This document shows positions 40,487-49,193 of a stretch of DNA of 64,000 nucleotides, piece by piece. The notes under the pieces are model-generated. The model had not been told where the DNA came from. It did no database searches and saw only the letters and a program-made list of their open reading frames with translations. Each line of letters opens with the position of its first letter. The stretch's first letter is position 1. A program made the position numbers and the translations under genes. The stretch is from positions 62,001-126,000 of the forward strand of contig NZ_JAQFWP010000006.1 of NCBI RefSeq assembly GCF_027706745.1, given 5' to 3'. The DNA is from Nocardiopsis suaedae (GTDB taxonomy: Bacteria; Actinomycetota; Actinomycetes; Streptosporangiales; Streptosporangiaceae).

Positions 40487-42817
40487 CTAGGCCGCCCCCG
40501 CCTCCTTCTCCTCCCTGCGCAGGAACGCGGCGGTGGAGGACCCCTCCGCCTCGGCGAGGTCGGCGGGGGAGCCTTCGAACACCACACGGCCCCCGTGGCG
40601 GCCGCCGCCGGGGCCCATGTCGATCACGTGGTCCGCGCGGCGCACCAGGTCCAGGTCGTGTTCGACCACGACGACCGTGTTGCCCGCGTCCACCAGCCGG
40701 TCCAGCAAAGCGGCCAGCCCCTCCACATCGGCCGGGTGCAGCCCGGCGGTCGGCTCGTCGAACACGTACAGCGCCCCCGACTCGCCCAGGTGCCGGGCCA
40801 GTTTGAGGCGCTGGCGCTCGCCCCCGGACAGGCTCGCCAGCTCCCGGCCCAGCGTCAGGTGGTCCAGCCCGACCTCCTCCAGCCGCGCCAGGCGCCGCCC
40901 GATGCCCGCGTCCTCCAGGAGCGCCGCGGCCTCGGCCGCCGTGGCGTCGAGCATCTGCGCGACGGTGCGCCCGGCCAGCCGGTGCTCCAGCGCCTCGGGG
41001 CGGAACCGCAGGCCTCCGCACGCCTCGCACTCCGACACCACCGGGTCCATGAACGCCAGGTCCGTGGTGACGGTGCCGCGCCCCTTGCAGCGCGTGCAGG
41101 CGCCCGCGGAGTTGGCGCTGAACAGGGAGGGGGCGGCCCCCGATGCGTCGGCGAACAGGCGGCGGATGCGGTCCATCACCCGCAGGTGGGTGGCCACGGT
41201 CGCGCGGGGCGAGGCGGGGATGGGGGACTGGTCGACCACCACGGCCCCGGGGTGGCGCCGCTCCAGCTCGCGCACCAGTGACGACTTGCCCGACCCGGCC
41301 ACGCCGGTGACGGCGGTCAGCACCCCCGCGGGCACATCGGCGCTCACCCCGTCCAGGTTGTTCAGGCGCGCGTCCTCGATGCGGTAGGCCCCCGACGGTG
41401 AACGCACGTCCTTCTTGAGCGGCGCGGGCGCGCGCAGCGCCTCCCCGGTGGCGGTGGCGGCGCCCTCCAGGGCCGACGGGGGTCCGGCGAACACCACGCG
41501 CCCGCCCGCGGCCCCGGCGCCGGGGCCCATGTCGATGACGTGGTCGGCGGCGCGCACCACCTGCCGGTCGTGTTCGACCACCAGCACGGTGTTGCCCTCC
41601 TCGCGCAGCTCGTGGAGGAGCCCGATGAGCCGGTGCACGTCGCGCGGGTGCAGCCCGCGGGAGGGCTCGTCGAACACGTAGGCCATCCCGGCCAGCCCCG
41701 TGCCCAGGTGGCGCACGACCTTGAGGCGCTGGGCCTCGCCGCCCGACAGGGTGCCCGACTCCCGGTCCAGGCGCAGGTAGCCCAGGCCCACGCGTTCGAT
41801 GCGGCGCAGGGCGGCCAGGGCCTCGCCGGCCACGGCGGCGGCCACCGGGTCGGTCAGCCCGGCCAGTACACCGGCCAGGTCGGGCACCTCCAGGGCGCAC
41901 ATGTCGGCGATGCCCATGCCGGCCAGGCGGGAGGCGCGGGCGGCGGCGTTGAGGCGGGCGCCCCGGCACTGGGGGCACCGGCCCTCGTGCACGGCGGCGA
42001 GGGCGGCCCGGCGGTCGCGTCCGCGCAGGCGGGACTGGTCGCGGTTGAGCCAGCGGCGCTCCAGCACGGGCACCAGGCCCTCGTAGGCGTTGCGGTAGGT
42101 GCCGTTGGGGCCGCGGCGCGTCACGCGGAACCCGCCTCCGTTGAGCAGGAGTTCGCGCTCTTCGGCGGTGAAGGCGCCGACCGGCTTGTCGGGGTCGAAC
42201 AGGCCGGATTCGGCGTAGATCTGCCAGGTGGCGGTGCCCACGGCGGCGATGGGGGCCAGGATGGCGCCCTGGTTGAGGGACAGGGCCGGGTCGAGCACGC
42301 GGTCGGGGTCGACGCGCACGGTGCGCCCCAGGCCCTGGCATTCGGGGCACATTCCGGCGGGGTCGTTGAAGGAGTAGGCGGTGGACTCCCCGGCCGAGGG
42401 GGCGGCGCAGCGCGAGTAGAGCACCCGAAGTGCGGCGTGCACGCCGGTCATGGTGCCGACGGTGGAGCGGGAGTTGGCCGCGGGGGCGCCCTGGTCGACG
42501 ACGACGGCCGGGGGGAGTCCGCGCACGGCGTCGGCGGCGGCGCGGGTGTTCTTGGGCAGGCGGTTGCGCAGGAAGCCGGGGAAGGTCTCGTTGAGGCGGC
42601 GCCCGGCCTCGGCCGCGATGACGCCGTGGACGAGGGAGGACTTGCCCGACCCGGAGACGCCGGTGACGGCGGTCACGGCGCCTTTGGGGACGCGGGCGTG
42701 CACGCCTTTGAGGTTGTTGTGGCGCGCACCGGCGACCAGGACGGCCTGCAGGTGCTCGTGTGGGCCCCAGTCGGGCGGGGTGTCGCCGGTCTCCTGGTCC
42801 TGGGCGCGGGTGGTCAT
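40487..42817 (-). CDS. UvrA-like ABC ATPase (drug/DNA-damage resistance, UvrA2 type)
   Basis: A 776-residue protein with two ABC ATPase halves: Walker A GVSGSGKSSLVHGV and GVAGSGKSSLVREL, ABC signatures LSGGEAQRLKVVRHL and LSGGERQRLKLARHL, Walker B YVFDEPSRGLHPRD and YVFDEPTAGLHPAD. Zinc modules CPECQGLG, CPQCRGARL and CTRCKGRG with CEACGG are present. It is shorter than housekeeping UvrA (about 950) and lacks the UvrB-binding region, as in UvrA2/DrrC-type self-resistance proteins. ATG 42817 preferred over GTG 42826. Divergent TetR gene at 42895 and a shared palindromic operator suggest inducer-dependent control. Confidence 0.88.
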   Translation of the reverse strand: MTTRAQDQETGDTPPDWGPHEHLQAVLVAGARHNNLKGVHARVPKGAVTAVTGVSGSGKSSLVHGVIAAEAGRRLNETFPGFLRNRLPKNTRAAADAVRGLPPAVVVDQGAPAANSRSTVGTMTGVHAALRVLYSRCAAPSAGESTAYSFNDPAGMCPECQGLGRTVRVDPDRVLDPALSLNQGAILAPIAAVGTATWQIYAESGLFDPDKPVGAFTAEERELLLNGGGFRVTRRGPNGTYRNAYEGLVPVLERRWLNRDQSRLRGRDRRAALAAVHEGRCPQCRGARLNAAARASRLAGMGIADMCALEVPDLAGVLAGLTDPVAAAVAGEALAALRRIERVGLGYLRLDRESGTLSGGEAQRLKVVRHLGTGLAGMAYVFDEPSRGLHPRDVHRLIGLLHELREEGNTVLVVEHDRQVVRAADHVIDMGPGAGAAGGRVVFAGPPSALEGAATATGEALRAPAPLKKDVRSPSGAYRIEDARLNNLDGVSADVPAGVLTAVTGVAGSGKSSLVRELERRHPGAVVVDQSPIPASPRATVATHLRVMDRIRRLFADASGAAPSLFSANSAGACTRCKGRGTVTTDLAFMDPVVSECEACGGLRFRPEALEHRLAGRTVAQMLDATAAEAAALLEDAGIGRRLARLEEVGLDHLTLGRELASLSGGERQRLKLARHLGESGALYVFDEPTAGLHPADVEGLAALLDRLVDAGNTVVVVEHDLDLVRRADHVIDMGPGGGRHGGRVVFEGSPADLAEAEGSSTAAFLRREEKEAGAA

Positions 42818-42853
42818 TGGTCGCACCTCTCTCCGTCGTTCGGCTAAAGCTAA

Positions 42854-42865
42854 TAGCTATAGCTA
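42854..42865. promoter_or_regulatory. Operator for the TetR regulator
   Basis: Perfect palindrome TAGCTATAGCTA, flanked by an imperfect tandem repeat (AGCTAATAGCTAT then AGCTAATGCTAT, 42849-42873). It lies between the divergent UvrA-like (37 bp) and tetR (30 bp) starts, overlapping both probable promoters. Confidence 0.7.
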
Positions 42866-42894
42866 ATGCTATAACCGATAGTAGAATCCCCGCC

Positions 42895-43581
42895 GTGACA
42901 TCCTTCGCCGACGACATCGAGGCGGGCGGCACCGACCGGCGCTCGCGGCGCCGCGCCGAGACCAAGGCCGAGATCCTGCGGCTGGCCGTGGAGGAGATGG
43001 CCGAGCACGGCGCGGCCGGGCTGAGCATGTCCCGGGTGGCCCGGCGGCTGGGGGTGCAGCCGCCGTCGCTGTACAAGTACTTCGACTCGCGCATGGCCCT
43101 CTACGACGCGCTGTTCGGCATCGGCCAGCGGCGCTACCTGCGCACGGCCCGGCGGGCGGCCGAGCAGGCGCCGCCGGGGCTGGCGGGGTTCGCCCCGGTG
43201 CTGCGGGCCGGTGCGCGCTGGTCGGCCGAGAACCCGGTGCTGGCCCAGCTGATGTTCTGGCGCACGGTGCCCGGATTCGCCCCCTCCGAGCAGGCCTACG
43301 CCCCGGCGCTGGAGCTGCGGCGCGACTGGGCGGCGCGGGCGGGCGCGGCGGTGGAGCGCGGCGAGCTGGGCGCCGGGGCCGCCGGGGAGGAGGGGCTGGA
43401 CCTGCTGGCCTCGCTGATCGCGGGCATGGTGTCGATGCAGTTGAGCAACGAGCCCGGCGCCGGGTTCGAGGGGAGCCGCTTCCTGCGGCACGTGGACCGC
43501 ATCCCGGCCCTGTTCGCCGCGGCCTACCCGCCTCCGGGGGCGGAGGAGGCGGCGCGCGAAAAAAGAGCGCGCACAACTTGA
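42895..43581 (+). CDS. TetR-family transcriptional regulator
   Basis: A 228-residue TetR protein. The HTH is at about 22-65 (ETKAEILRLAVEEMAEHGAA, LSMSRVARRLGVQPPSLYKY, FDSRMALYDALF). The C-terminal region fits the TetR_C_33/WHG-like ligand domain (ENPVLAQLMFWRTVPGFAPS). GTG 42895 is the start; upstream is the AT-rich operator. Probably represses itself and the UvrA-like gene. Inducer unknown. Confidence 0.9.
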   Translation: MTSFADDIEAGGTDRRSRRRAETKAEILRLAVEEMAEHGAAGLSMSRVARRLGVQPPSLYKYFDSRMALYDALFGIGQRRYLRTARRAAEQAPPGLAGFAPVLRAGARWSAENPVLAQLMFWRTVPGFAPSEQAYAPALELRRDWAARAGAAVERGELGAGAAGEEGLDLLASLIAGMVSMQLSNEPGAGFEGSRFLRHVDRIPALFAAAYPPPGAEEAAREKRARTT

Positions 43582-43606
43582 TTGCACACAACCTAATAGG
43601 TAGATT
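43571..43606 (+). promoter_or_regulatory. Promoter/operator of ohrR-ohr
   Basis: TTGATT (43578-43583), 17-nt spacer and TAGATT (43601-43606) make a good SigA-type promoter. GCACAAC and GCACACAAC flank ATT-rich sequence here, a possible OhrR site; OhrR operators are usually AT-rich imperfect palindromes over the -10/-35. Confidence 0.55.
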
Positions 43607-43636
43607 CGCATCCGAACGAGGAGGACGGTCCCGACC

Positions 43637-44140
43637 ATGCCCGACGACCAGCCGCGCGACCCGCTCTCGCTGGACGCCCAGCTCTGCTTCACCGTGTACG
43701 CGGCGTCGCGGGCCCTCACCGGCCTGTACCGGGACCTGCTGGCCGACCTGGGCCTGACCTACCCGCAGTACCTGGTGATGCTGGTGCTGTGGGAGCGCGG
43801 CCCGGTCCCGGTCAAGGAGCTGGGCGCGGCCCTGCGCCTGGACTCGGGCACCCTCTCGCCGCTGCTGCGCCGCCTGGAGGCGGCCGGCCTGGTGGGCAGG
43901 GAGCGCTCGGGCTCCGACGAGCGGGTGGTCCGCGCCGTGCTGACCGAGCGCGGCGCCGCCATGCGCGAGCGGGCCGAGCGCATCCCCGAGCGGGTGCTGT
44001 GCGCCACCGGGCTCGACGGGCAGGAGGCGCGCACCCTGCGCGCCCTGCTGGACCGGGTCACCTCCTCGCTCGGCGCCGACGCGCCGCCCCCGGGCGCGGC
44101 GTCGGCGTGCCAACCGCCACCACAGGAGGATCGAGCATGA
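43637..44140 (+). CDS. ohrR: Organic hydroperoxide sensor OhrR (MarR family)
   Basis: A 167-residue MarR protein with the OhrR signature LDAQLCFTVYAASRALTGLY, whose Cys (about residue 17) is the peroxide-sensing residue. The HTH follows (KELGAALRLDSGTLSPLLRR) with wing RERSGSDERVVRAVLTERG. ATG 43637 preceded by GAGGAGG. Its stop overlaps the ohr start, so repressor and target are one operon. On oxidation by organic peroxides it should release DNA. Confidence 0.93.
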   Translation: MPDDQPRDPLSLDAQLCFTVYAASRALTGLYRDLLADLGLTYPQYLVMLVLWERGPVPVKELGAALRLDSGTLSPLLRRLEAAGLVGRERSGSDERVVRAVLTERGAAMRERAERIPERVLCATGLDGQEARTLRALLDRVTSSLGADAPPPGAASACQPPPQEDRA

Positions 44141-44559
44141 ACGTGCTGTACACCGCCAAGGCCAGTGTCTCCGGCGAGGGCCGCAAGGGCGCCGGGAAGA
44201 CCGACGACGGCCGCCTGGACGTGGAGCTGTCGGTGCCCAAGGGCCTGGGCGGCGACGACGGCCCGGGCACCAATCCCGAGCAGCTCTTCGCGGTGGGCTA
44301 CGCCGCCTGCTTCCACGGCGCCCTGAAGAAGGTCGCCCGCGAGGCCAAGGTCGACGTCGAGGGCTCCACCATCGACTCGGAGGTGGCCATCGGCAGCGGC
44401 GACGACGGCTTCGGCCTGGCCGTGCAGCTGAAGGTCACCATCCCGGGACAGGACCAGGCCGGTGCGCAGAAGCTGGCCGACGCCGCCCACCAGGTGTGCC
44501 CCTACTCCAAGGCCACCCGCGGCAACATCGAGGTGACGGTCACCGCCGCCGGCGCCTGA
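44137..44559 (+). CDS. ohr: Organic hydroperoxide resistance protein Ohr
   Basis: A 140-residue OsmC-fold peroxidase. The two catalytic cysteines are in GYAACFHGALKKVA and ADAAHQVCPYSKATRGN, and the N-terminus MNVLYTAKASVSGEGRKG to GTNPEQLFAVGYAAC is Ohr-specific. Reduces organic hydroperoxides with lipoylated proteins as donor. ATG 44137 overlaps the ohrR stop (ATGA), with AGGAGG before it. Confidence 0.96.
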   Translation: MNVLYTAKASVSGEGRKGAGKTDDGRLDVELSVPKGLGGDDGPGTNPEQLFAVGYAACFHGALKKVAREAKVDVEGSTIDSEVAIGSGDDGFGLAVQLKVTIPGQDQAGAQKLADAAHQVCPYSKATRGNIEVTVTAAGA

Positions 44560-44571
44560 GGCGCGGTGAAG

Positions 44572-44610
44572 GCGGAGGGGCCGGGAACGCACGCGCCCCG
44601 GCCCCTCCGC
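44572..44610. terminator. Hairpin between convergent ohr and EamA genes
   Basis: Arms GCGGAGGGGCCGGG (44572-44585) and the complement ending at 44610, loop about 10 nt. Confidence 0.78.
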
Positions 44611-44624
44611 TCGTCCCCGGCCGA

Positions 44625-45569
44625 TCAGGGGCCGGAGGGCGCCGCGGGCGCCGGGGCCGGGTCGGGGGCCCGGACCCCTGTGGGCGCGGCCGAGCCGCGG
44701 GCCAGCGCCATCGCGGTGACCGCGGCCAGGACGACGGCCATGCCCGCCCACTGCGACCAGGCCGGCGCGGCGCCCAGCAGTGCCACCCCCACCACCGCCG
44801 AGACCAGGGGGAAGGACAGCTCGGCCAGGGTGGCCCGGCTGGCGGCGGTGCGGCCCAGCCCCCAGTAGTACAGCGACAGGGCGGCCAGGCCGGGGATGAG
44901 CGCCAGCGCGAGCAGCAGCGGCACCTGGGCGGCGCCCACGGCCAGGGACGAGCCGGTGGCCGCGCAGATGCCCAGGGCGACCGGCAGGGCGATGGTGAAG
45001 CGGACCGTGGTCACGTGCACGGGCGAGAGCGCCGCCCCGGCCAGTCGGCCCAGCACGGTGCCGCAGGCCCACAGCAGCGCCGCTCCCAGGGCCAGTGCGG
45101 CGCCCTTGGCGTTGGACACCGACACCGCCAGGGGGTCGGGGAAGGCCAGCAGCCAGGCCCCGGCCAGGGCGGGCACGGCGTAGAGCGCGAAGCGCGGGCG
45201 CAGCCGCTCGCCGAGCACCAGCACCGCCAGCACGATGGCGAACAGCGGCTGCATCTTCTGCAGCACCTGCGGGGTGATGGGGTCGCCGGTGGTGAACGCG
45301 AGCGTGAACAGGGTGGTGGCGCCCGCCGAGGACCCGCCGCCGACCACCGCCATGGCCAGCACGGTGCGCCGCCCGGCGGCGGCCAGCGCGCGGAAGGCGG
45401 GGAGGATCCAGGGGCTCAGGCACAGCGCGATGATCGCGTGCTCGTAGAAGACGATGGTGGGCGCGGGCAGCACGGCCGAGAGCGGTTCGCGCATCAGCGC
45501 CGAGGTGCCCCACAGCCCGGCGGCGATGGCCACCGCCCACATCCGGTCCCCGTGCCGTGCCGAAATCAC
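44625..45569 (-). CDS. EamA/DMT-family transporter
   Basis: A 314-residue protein with ten predicted membrane helices in two EamA repeats (MWAVAIAAGLWGTSALMREP, TPQVLQKMQPLFAIVLAVLV, AALLWACGTVLGRLAG, SLYYWGLGRTAASRATLAEL). Members export small metabolites or drugs. GTG 45569 has GGAGG 8 nt upstream. The C-terminal tail is Ala/Pro-rich and cytosolic. Substrate unknown. Confidence 0.9.
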   Translation of the reverse strand: MISARHGDRMWAVAIAAGLWGTSALMREPLSAVLPAPTIVFYEHAIIALCLSPWILPAFRALAAAGRRTVLAMAVVGGGSSAGATTLFTLAFTTGDPITPQVLQKMQPLFAIVLAVLVLGERLRPRFALYAVPALAGAWLLAFPDPLAVSVSNAKGAALALGAALLWACGTVLGRLAGAALSPVHVTTVRFTIALPVALGICAATGSSLAVGAAQVPLLLALALIPGLAALSLYYWGLGRTAASRATLAELSFPLVSAVVGVALLGAAPAWSQWAGMAVVLAAVTAMALARGSAAPTGVRAPDPAPAPAAPSGP

Positions 45570-45718
45570 GTCCGGTTCCTCCCTCAGAGTCGGAAATCCG
45601 GGTGAATCCTCCCATCGACGGGGCGGTGGGCGCGCGCAAAGGCCGGCGAATTCGGGGAAGACGCCAGGCGGTCGTACGCGCGTGCGAATACTGGTCTCCC
45701 TGAACGAGAGGAGGCAGT

Positions 45719-46370
45719 ATGACTGTCATGAGCACTCGGGAGACGGGGACCGGTCGGCTCACCGTGGACGACCTGGCGCGGATGCCGGACGACGGCAGCA
45801 AGTACGAGCTGGTCGACGGGCGGCTTGAAGTGACTCCCGCTCCTGTTTTCGACCACTCGCGTGTCGAAGGGCGTCTGCAGACATTCCTGGGGAATCTTGC
45901 CCCCGATGGATTCGAGGTCCTTCCCGATCCAGGGATGAACCTCCACGGCGACCGGAGCCGCCACCGGCGCCCCGACCTCGTCGTGATCCGGGAAGGGGAG
46001 GAGACGCGACCCTAACCTCACTCGCCCGCCGGTGCTGGCGGTGGAGGTGCTCTCTCCCGAAAGCGTCCTGCGCGACACGCACCGCAAGCGCGTCGAGTAC
46101 GCCGAGTTCGGCATCGAGTCCTACTGGATCGTCGTCCCCTCGATCGAGAAGACCGCCGTTTTCGAGATGCGCCTTGATCACGGCGCCTACCGGGACGTCC
46201 AGGAGGTCCCCGACACCGACGTGTTCGAGACTGAGGTGCCCTTCCCCGTCCGCCTCGTCCCCCGCTGGCTCACTGCCGACGGCCCCTGGAGGCGCTGTAT
46301 CGGGGGCGAGGAGGCAGGGGACCGGGCCGAGCGGTCTGCAGAGGCCCAGGTGACCACCGAGGACACCTGA
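45719..46370 (+). pseudogene. Uma2-family (DUF820) nuclease-like gene with +1 frameshift
   Basis: Frame one from ATG 45719 gives LTVDDLARMPDDGSKYELVD, GRLEVTPAPVFDHSRVEGRL and RRPDLVVIREGEETR. Frame two continues LTRPPVLAVEVLSPESVLRD, RKRVEYAEFGIESYWIVVPS. Together they make a complete Uma2-type PD-(D/E)xK protein, with D in PDLVV, E and V in AVEVLSP, and K in HRKRVEYAE. The join is in the run CGACCCTAAC near 46011-46016, where one extra C would explain the shift. It could be a real indel or a sequencing error. The family's function in actinobacteria is unknown. Confidence 0.8.
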
Positions 46371-46385
46371 CCCTCGACACGGCGA

Positions 46386-46418
46386 AGGGCGGCCGGGGCT
46401 CTGCGCCCCGGCCGCCCT
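46386..46418. terminator. Hairpin between convergent Uma2 and CNNM genes
   Basis: Perfect 14-bp stem AGGGCGGCCGGGGC / GCCCCGGCCGCCCT with loop TCTGC. Confidence 0.82.
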
Positions 46419-46444
46419 CGTCCTGCCGCCTCACCGCGCCCCGG

Positions 46445-47497
46445 TCAGGCGCGCGGCTCCAGCAGCAGCAGCCGGTCCAGCATGTCCTGCATGGTCACCA
46501 GCCCCAGCAGGCGCGGACGCGACCGCTTGGCCTCGGCCGAGCCCGGTGCGGCCTCGGTGCCCTCGACCAGCACCAGGTGGCTGCGGGTCTCGCGCATGAT
46601 GCCCAGCGCCGCGTAGATCGGCGTGGCCGCCGCCAGCGTGGGCACCGGCCGCATCAGGTCGGCCGCGGTGGTGCCCCGCGGGCTGGTCAGCGCGTCGCGC
46701 ACGTGCGCCACGCCCAGCGGGCGGCCGCCGTCCAGCACCACCAGGCGCAGGTGCCCCGACTCCCGGGAGACCCGCTTGACCTCCTCGAGGTCGGCCTTCG
46801 GCCCCACTGCGGCCATCTCCGCCAGCGGGGTCATCACCTCGGCCAGCGGCCGGGCGTTGACCTCCAGGGCGGTGGCCAGCTGCTCGCGGCGCTCCTCGTC
46901 CAGCGCCCCGGCCTTGGCCGAGTGGTCGACCAGCTCGCGCAGGTCGTCGGGGCCGTGCCCGCCGGCGACCTCGTCCACCGCCGAGACCCCCACCAGGTGC
47001 AGGCACTTGTTGGCCATCCCGTTGAGCAGCACCAGCGCCGGGCGGGTGAGCCACATGAACGCCCGCATCGGGACCGCCAGCAGCGTCGCCGACTTCTCCG
47101 GGTGCGAGATCGCCCAGGACTTGGGCGCCATCTCGCCCACCACCAGGTGCAGGAAGGTCACCACGACCAGGGAGAGCACGTAGGCCAGGGTGTAGGCCAC
47201 CGCGTCGGGCATCCACCCGTGGAACAGCGGCTCCATCAGGTGCTTGACCGCGGGCTTGGAGATGGCGCCCAGGGCCAGCGTGCACAGGGTGATGCCCAGC
47301 TGGGACCCGGCCAGCAGCAGGGACAGGTCCCGGGCGCTGCGCAGCGCGGCCCGCGCCGACACGCTCTTCTCGGCCGCCTCCTCCAGGCGGTAGCGGCGCG
47401 CGGCCACCAAGGCGAACTCGATGGCCACGAAGAACGCGCTGAGGGCGATGATGACGACCGTCAGGGACAGGGCCAGGACGGGGTTCATGTCGCTCAT
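46445..47497 (-). CDS. CNNM/CorC-family (DUF21-CBS) membrane protein 1
   Basis: A 350-residue protein. The DUF21 transmembrane domain spans about 5-180 (FFVAIEFALVAARRYRLEEA, LLLAGSQLGITLCTLALGAI, VVGEMAPKSWAISHPEKS). A CBS pair follows at about 215-340. The C-terminal CorC_HlyC domain is absent. CNNM/CorC proteins export Mg2+ or regulate divalent cations. Its ATG (47497) overlaps the stop of a second CNNM gene, so the two are co-translated and may form a heterodimer. Confidence 0.9.
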   Translation of the reverse strand: MSDMNPVLALSLTVVIIALSAFFVAIEFALVAARRYRLEEAAEKSVSARAALRSARDLSLLLAGSQLGITLCTLALGAISKPAVKHLMEPLFHGWMPDAVAYTLAYVLSLVVVTFLHLVVGEMAPKSWAISHPEKSATLLAVPMRAFMWLTRPALVLLNGMANKCLHLVGVSAVDEVAGGHGPDDLRELVDHSAKAGALDEERREQLATALEVNARPLAEVMTPLAEMAAVGPKADLEEVKRVSRESGHLRLVVLDGGRPLGVAHVRDALTSPRGTTAADLMRPVPTLAAATPIYAALGIMRETRSHLVLVEGTEAAPGSAEAKRSRPRLLGLVTMQDMLDRLLLLEPRA

Positions 47498-48882
47498 GCG
47501 CTCACCTCCCGCTGGTGGCCGTCACCGGCCGGGGCGCCCTCGGCCAGCTCCAGGCGGACGGTCTCGGGCACGTGCCGGTCCACGCCCTCCACGGTGAGCC
47601 GGACCGAGCGCTCGGGCTCGTCGTCCTCGGCACCGGGGTGGCGGGGCAGCTCCACGGTGACCGCGTCGCCGGACTCGGGCAGGCGCCGCAGCTCGGCGAT
47701 GACCAGTCCGCCGATGGTCTCGTAGTCCCCGTCGGGCAGGTCGTGGCCGAGCAGGCGCTCGACCTCGTCGACGTGCGCGGCGCCCGGCAGCAGCCAGCTG
47801 CCGTCCTCGCCCACACGCGCGTCGCCCTCGTCCTCGGGGTCGTGCTCGTCGGCGATCTCGCCCACCAGCTCCTCGGCCAGGTCCTCGGTGGTGACGACCC
47901 CGGCCAGGCCGCCGTACTCGTCGACCACGCAGGCGAACTCCTCGCCCGCGTCGCGCAGCCGGTCGAGCACCTCGGGCAGCGCCAGCGAGGCCGGGACCAG
48001 CACCGCCTGGCGCTGCACGTCCTTGACCAGGACCGTGTCCAGGTCGGCGTCGCCCAGGGCGAGCACGTCGCGCAGGCACACCACGCCGGTGACGTCGTCG
48101 ACGTCGTCGCCCATCACCGGGAAGCGGGAGTGGCCCACGGCCATCAGCTCCACCACCCGGCTGACCGGGTCGGCGGCCTGCACGGTGCTCACGTGCGGGC
48201 GCGGGATCATGGCGTGCTCGGCGGTGCGGTCGTGGAAGTCCAGCGTGCGGTCCAGCAGGGTGGACAGCTCGGCGGTCAGGTCGCCGCTCTCGCGGGACTC
48301 CTCCACGATCTTCTCCAGGTCGGCCGGGGTGGCCGCGTGCTGGACGTCCTCGACCGGCTCGATGCGCACCGCCTTGAGCAGCAGCACCGCCGCCTGGTCG
48401 AACAGGCGGATGATCCACCCGAACAGGCGCAGGTAGATGCCGGTGGACAGGGCCAGCCAGCGGGCCACCGGCTCGGGCCGGGCGATCGCCAGGTTCTTGG
48501 GGAACAGCTCACCGAAGACCATCTGCACCACGGTGGAGAACAGCAGGGCCAGGGCCGTGCCGATCGCCAGGCCGGTCCCGGCCGGGACGCCCGCCACCCC
48601 CAGCAGGTCCCCGAGGCCGGCGCCGAGCAGGGGCTCGGCCACCGACCCGACCAGCAGGCCGGTGACGGTGATGCCCAGCTGCGCCCCGGAGAGCATGAAG
48701 GAGGTGCGGCCGGTGATGTTCAGGGCCCGCTTGGCACCGGTGTCGCCCTGGGAGGCGCGCGCCTTGAGGCGGGAGCGGTCCACGGCCATGTAGCCGAACT
48801 CTTGGGCGACGAAGTAGCCGGTCGCCAGGGTGATCAGCATGATCACCAGCACTCCGAGGAGGATGCTCAGCAGGATGCTCAC
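47494..48882 (-). CDS. CNNM/CorC-family (DUF21-CBS-CorC_HlyC) membrane protein 2
   Basis: A 462-residue protein with DUF21 (about 1-200: YFVAQEFGYMAVDRSRLKAR, MLSGAQLGITVTGLLVGSVA, VFGELFPKNLAIARPEPVAR), CBS pair (about 215-340, HAMIPRPHVSTVQAADPVSR, CVVDEYGGLAGVVTTEDLAE) and a C-terminal CorC_HlyC domain (about 360-450, YETIGGLVIAELRRLPESGD). GTG 48882 with GGAG 8 nt upstream. It is first in a two-gene operon. Likely transports Mg2+ or Co2+; lipid-linked hemolysin activity is not implied. Confidence 0.92.
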   Translation of the reverse strand: MSILLSILLGVLVIMLITLATGYFVAQEFGYMAVDRSRLKARASQGDTGAKRALNITGRTSFMLSGAQLGITVTGLLVGSVAEPLLGAGLGDLLGVAGVPAGTGLAIGTALALLFSTVVQMVFGELFPKNLAIARPEPVARWLALSTGIYLRLFGWIIRLFDQAAVLLLKAVRIEPVEDVQHAATPADLEKIVEESRESGDLTAELSTLLDRTLDFHDRTAEHAMIPRPHVSTVQAADPVSRVVELMAVGHSRFPVMGDDVDDVTGVVCLRDVLALGDADLDTVLVKDVQRQAVLVPASLALPEVLDRLRDAGEEFACVVDEYGGLAGVVTTEDLAEELVGEIADEHDPEDEGDARVGEDGSWLLPGAAHVDEVERLLGHDLPDGDYETIGGLVIAELRRLPESGDAVTVELPRHPGAEDDEPERSVRLTVEGVDRHVPETVRLELAEGAPAGDGHQREVSA

Positions 48883-49002
48883 CGGGCACGCTCCATGGGC
48901 GTGCGGGGGAGGCGGCCGGGCAGGGCGCGGCGCACGGCCTCGGAGCTCTCACTCCCGGTGCGCGCGCCCGATGGTGATGGCGGTTCCTCGGGTTCGGGGG
49001 TG

Positions 49003-49029
49003 CAGCGCCCTGTCAGCGGGAGGGCGCTG
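49003..49029. other. Hairpin in the leader of the CNNM operon
   Basis: Arms CAGCGCCCT and AGGGCGCTG with a 9-nt loop, about 120 nt upstream of the CNNM2 start (minus strand). The 311-bp gap 48883-49193 has no gene. It might be a terminator for the SpoU gene transcript (minus strand, stop at 49194) or a leader element of a cation-responsive operon; no known Mg2+ riboswitch motif is visible. Confidence 0.4.
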
Positions 49030-49193
49030 CCGGTACTTCGGGACGGGTCCACGTGTCCTCTCTCAGATCGGTGCGGGTACTACGAGGATACGAACAGCGG
49101 GTCGGAGAAATTCCCTGGCGCCGGCGGTTGAATCCGACCGGGGCGGCCGAATTTCGTGGCGGCCCCACCTGCGCGGACGCGCGGATCGGGCCC

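Noticed and set aside
48883-49193. Mg2+ riboswitch (M-box or ykoK) before the CNNM operon
   Set aside because: Only a simple hairpin is visible; none of the conserved M-box elements could be found by eye.
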